61,207 nt of DNA from Verrucomicrobiia bacterium (lineage in GTDB: Bacteria; Verrucomicrobiota; Verrucomicrobiia; Limisphaerales; UBA11358), in the NCBI GenBank assembly GCA_031290985.1, contig JARLJW010000110.1, positions 1-61,207 on the forward strand, in the 5' to 3' direction. The notes under the pieces are model-generated. The model saw only the letters and a program-made list of their open reading frames with translations, was not told where the DNA came from and ran no database searches. A program made the translations under genes and the position numbers. Shown piece by piece: positions 58,866 through 61,207 of this stretch. How positions within the stretch are numbered: position 1 is the stretch's first letter; every line of letters begins with the position of its first letter.

Positions 58866-60356
58866 TCACCTGTGTCCTAACCCCAACTGGCTTTTGCACA
58901 GTTCTTCAGAAGATGGCAGGTGCGAGAAGGTTATGTCGATTTCGCCGTCGCCGATGACGAGCTTTTCGATGATGGCTTCGACCACCCGCCGCTTGTCTTC
59001 GGTGGGCAAATTCGGCCAGCGGTCGTAGAGGGTGGTGGACTCATGGAGCACGTCGTCAGCCGACAGCCTGTTGACGTTGAGCAAGTCCACCTCGGCTTCG
59101 AGCCTAGGCAGTTCGGCCTGCAACTGCTTCATGCGTTCCTCGGCGGGGCCGAAGAATTCCTGAAAGCCGTCGCCGGAAATCTGCTGTTTCAGGTACAACT
59201 GTTTGATCTGCTGCATTTCATCCCGCACCTTGGCGATCTCGCGCTTGTGGGTGTCGAGCAAGGCCGATTTCTCGGTCAAGTTCCGGTTGGCTTCCTTCAA
59301 ATGCTCTGCAATCCGTTTGGGTTGTCCGAAGAAGGCTTTGAGTTCACGGCGGGCAATTTTCTCTAAAGTTTCAATGGGTATCTTGTTCCGGCATTTGCGA
59401 CAGAAATACTTGGGATTGTTGGCCGCGACGTACATCTTGCTGCCACACGAACAGAAGGCCAAGCCGCTGAACAGATGCACCGGGGGCTTGCCGGGCTTCT
59501 TCCATGCCTTCAACTGCTCCTCCATGATCTGGTTCACCTGATTCCAAAGCTCAATGGAGACGATGGACGGGCACTCGACCTTGCCCCATTCGCTCTCGGG
59601 CTTGGGTTCCGTCCGCCAGTTTCCGGTCTGGCGCTTGGTGTTGAACACATATACGCCCTTGGCGCTCGATTCCGACAAAATGCGCTGCACCGACGTATCC
59701 CGCCAGATATTTCCGTCGCTCGTGCGGTATCCTTTGGCATTGAGTTCCTTGGCAACCTGACCCTTGCGGCGGCATTGGAGGAACAATTCATATGCCTTAC
59801 GGCGGATGGGAGCTTCGACTGGATGGGGCACCAACTTGCGGTCTTGCCACTGGTATCCGTAGGGGACATGGCCGTTGATGGATTTGCCGAGCTTGGCGCG
59901 GGTCAAGACCGACGCATTGACGCGCTCGGCGATTTCTTCCCGTTCCCACTGGGCGAACACGCCAAGCAGATGGAAGAACATCCGGCCACCGGCGGTGCTC
60001 GTGTCAATCGCCTCCGAGAGCGAAATGAGGTCGGCGTCGTGCTTCCGGAAAAAATCGGAAAAGTCTTCCAATTCGCGGCGGTTGCGTGACAGGCGGGCGA
60101 GCTTGGAAAAGACAAGCCCGGTGATATGGCCGCGCTCGATGTCTTTCATCATACGCTCGGCCTCTGAGTTTTGCATGACGGCCTTGCCGGTCTGCCCGGC
60201 GAGGTCATACACCTCTTTGACCTGCCAGCCCTTGCTCTTGGCATAGCTGCGGGCGCGTTCCTCATGGTGTGCAGGGCTGTCGCCCTGGGCCTGATCTTCG
60301 GTGGAAACCCGAATCCAGATGCCTACTGGTTTGTTCAAGGCAATATTTTCCTTCAT
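58866..60356 (-). CDS. Large serine recombinase
   Basis: This 496-residue protein has an N-terminal catalytic resolvase domain with nucleophile Ser18 in I-R-V-S-T-E-D-Q, and A-R-L-S-R-N. A recombinase domain and a zinc ribbon (C-S-C-G, C-R-K-C) follow, then a coiled coil (about 365-440). Large serine recombinases integrate and excise phages or integrative elements. Its 3' end overlaps a truncated signal-peptide-like frame, suggesting insertion into older sequence. A divergent HTH gene lies 81 bp away. Confidence 0.93.
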   Translation of the reverse strand: MKENIALNKPVGIWIRVSTEDQAQGDSPAHHEERARSYAKSKGWQVKEVYDLAGQTGKAVMQNSEAERMMKDIERGHITGLVFSKLARLSRNRRELEDFSDFFRKHDADLISLSEAIDTSTAGGRMFFHLLGVFAQWEREEIAERVNASVLTRAKLGKSINGHVPYGYQWQDRKLVPHPVEAPIRRKAYELFLQCRRKGQVAKELNAKGYRTSDGNIWRDTSVQRILSESSAKGVYVFNTKRQTGNWRTEPKPESEWGKVECPSIVSIELWNQVNQIMEEQLKAWKKPGKPPVHLFSGLAFCSCGSKMYVAANNPKYFCRKCRNKIPIETLEKIARRELKAFFGQPKRIAEHLKEANRNLTEKSALLDTHKREIAKVRDEMQQIKQLYLKQQISGDGFQEFFGPAEERMKQLQAELPRLEAEVDLLNVNRLSADDVLHESTTLYDRWPNLPTEDKRRVVEAIIEKLVIGDGEIDITFSHLPSSEELCKSQLGLGHR

Positions 60357-60437
60357 AACACTATTTCATATCAAAAGCTCAATGACATTTCAAGAAAAAA
60401 GTGTAGGCAATCCGCCTTTATTTCGTATGCTGGCGGC

Positions 60438-60710
60438 ATGTCGAAGCAACGATCTGTTTTAGAAAAAGATTTGGCCGCGCTCGCCAAGCGGTACCGCAAG
60501 CAGGCGGGCAAAACACGCGCCCAAGCGGCGCGGGAAATGGACGTGTCACAAACGTCTATTTTCCAGGCGGAAGAACAGCCGGAGCAAGGGCTGCAAAAAT
60601 TGCGGATGCGGATGATCGAGGCGTATTCGTCCCTCAACGTCGAGGGGCCGGTATTCCTCCTTTCTAAGAAGGAACTTAAACGGCAGGCAGAAAGCAAACC
60701 GGGAAAATGA
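60438..60710 (+). CDS. Small XRE-type helix-turn-helix protein
   Basis: This 90-residue protein has a helix-turn-helix: A-L-A-K-R-Y-R-K-Q-A-G-K-T-R-A-Q-A-A-R then D-V-S-Q-T-S-I-F-Q-A-E. It probably represses the divergent recombinase promoter. It starts at 60438, 81 bp from the recombinase start. Confidence 0.82.
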   Translation: MSKQRSVLEKDLAALAKRYRKQAGKTRAQAAREMDVSQTSIFQAEEQPEQGLQKLRMRMIEAYSSLNVEGPVFLLSKKELKRQAESKPGK

Positions 60711-60739
60711 AAAACCGGCACGTCGTCCGCGCCGGTTTT
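60711..60739. terminator. Bidirectional terminator
   Basis: The arms AAAACCGGC and GCCGGTTTT enclose an 11-base loop. There are T-runs on both strands, between two convergent genes. Confidence 0.8.
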
Positions 60740-60751
60740 CATCATATTCCG

Positions 60752-60901
60752 TTATTTCTGCTTCTCGTTGAGAATCGAGAGCACAATGGCCTCGATGCTT
60801 CCCTGCAAGTCGCCTCTGCTGAATTCGTCCTTACGGTCAACAACCGCCAAAATCTTGTCGGAATACTTGAGCATTTTTAGAGTGGTTTCATTTGAAATCA
60901 T
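60752..60901 (-). CDS. Small protein of unknown function
   Basis: This 49-residue frame begins M-I-S-N-E-T-T-L-K-M-L-K-Y and is helical and slightly acidic (D-L-Q-G-S-I-E-A-I-V-L-S-I-L-N-E). It sits convergent to the HTH gene behind a terminator, which supports its being real. No family is recognised. Confidence 0.5.
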   Translation of the reverse strand: MISNETTLKMLKYSDKILAVVDRKDEFSRGDLQGSIEAIVLSILNEKQK

Positions 60902-61163
60902 GTTGTTTTGAATTGGTTAGGCCGTGTTTCCGGCTGAAAAGTAAAGAAGGGAACATATTAATCATACCATGGTTTTCAATTTCCTGCAATGAGTGGGACG
61001 CTTGTGATCTTCTGCCCAGAGCATGGTTGGATTTAACCGCGCGACCTTCGACAATTAAGGCCTTTTCTGCTTCTTCGACGTTTGTAATGGGTAAAAATGT
61101 TTGAAAAAGCTGAGGCGGGGCGGTTAAAGTGGTGACTTTATGATTCCAGAGAAAATGTTTCAT
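60888..61163 (-). CDS. Possible small ORF at the element edge
   Basis: A 91-residue frame with a polar, partly helical composition overlaps the start of the 60752 gene by 14 bp. It may be real or a chance frame in AT-rich sequence; no motif is visible. Confidence 0.3.
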   Translation of the reverse strand: MKHFLWNHKVTTLTAPPQLFQTFLPITNVEEAEKALIVEGRAVKSNHALGRRSQASHSLQEIENHGMINMFPSLLFSRKHGLTNSKQHDFK

Positions 61164-61207
61164 TCGATTTTGGCACTGGGTGAAAGGTGGCGCATCAAGC
61201 AGGTTGA

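Noticed and set aside
1..61207. tRNA or rRNA genes
   Set aside because: I found no cloverleaf with conserved TTC/CCA-type arms and no rRNA blocks by eye; a dedicated search could still find a missed tRNA.

Overview
The window is about 61 kb of GC-rich (by eye near 60 percent) bacterial chromosome. Dense operons are separated by intergenic stretches full of short dispersed repeats. Several features point to the Verrucomicrobiota, probably the Pedosphaera/Limisphaera side: the gene mix (Topo IV/GyrB of the compact type, DUF1186/SEC-C, secreted proteins ending in a 'STNLSTW...RFYRL' tail), weak or absent Shine-Dalgarno sites, and the style of the intergenic repeats. This assignment is inference; there is no rRNA or tRNA in the window.

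Layout. 0.7-8.9 kb is a stress and envelope region. It holds a CBM48 protein with a DUF883/YqjE/YqjK-like operon, a decayed GH130 gene, a lipoprotein, DUF3309, a PRC-barrel protein, a frameshifted zinc alcohol dehydrogenase, DUF2934, Dps, dodecin, an MlaA-alpha/beta-hydrolase fusion and a membrane protein. Two of its operons share an identical 21-bp upstream motif. 9.5-12.1 kb carries a TPR-MshEN protein and a PilB ATPase. 12.1-17.7 kb is a minus-strand run: a secreted protein, an FmdB zinc ribbon, two TPR proteins, a slipin and NfeD. 18.8-23.1 kb has a hexapeptide acyltransferase-like protein, two secreted proteins and a SEC-C protein. 23.2-24.7 kb is a small island of two toxin-antitoxin pairs bracketed by a duplication of the 3' end of the topoisomerase gene that follows it (24.7-26.5 kb). 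26.8-30.3 kb has a secreted alpha-amylase, a small secreted protein, a Tat-exported Gfo/Idh/MocA oxidoreductase and a His-tailed membrane protein.

30.4-44.9 kb is the centre of the window: a nearly gapless type II secretion run. In order it encodes a small secreted Gln/Gly-rich protein, GspE, F, G, H, I, J, K, L, M, a GspC/PilP-like protein, two secretin genes and a histidine kinase. A canonical sigma-54 promoter, with two copies of a 17-bp palindrome upstream, sits in front of the first gene and could drive the whole run. The secretin is split: one gene encodes N0, N1, N2 and the first half of N3, and the next, with its own signal peptide, encodes the second half of N3 and the outer-membrane barrel.

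45.0-58.4 kb is mixed: DoxX, a secreted nuclease with a lamin-tail-like end, a repeat protein, RmuC, a DUF559 endonuclease-like gene embedded in palindromic repeats, RidA, a TPR glycosyltransferase-like protein, an unusual SDR, an EamA/SMR-like protein, a membrane gluzincin, a membrane protein of unknown function and a YXWGXW envelope protein. It also holds several MITE-like elements. 58.9-61.2 kb is the AT-richer edge of a mobile element, with a large serine recombinase, a small helix-turn-helix protein and small unknown ORFs.

The amylase and nuclease are plausible cargo of the type II system. The cluster end, with a histidine kinase but no response regulator, and its start, with a sigma-54 promoter and palindromes, suggest two-component control by an enhancer-binding protein encoded elsewhere.
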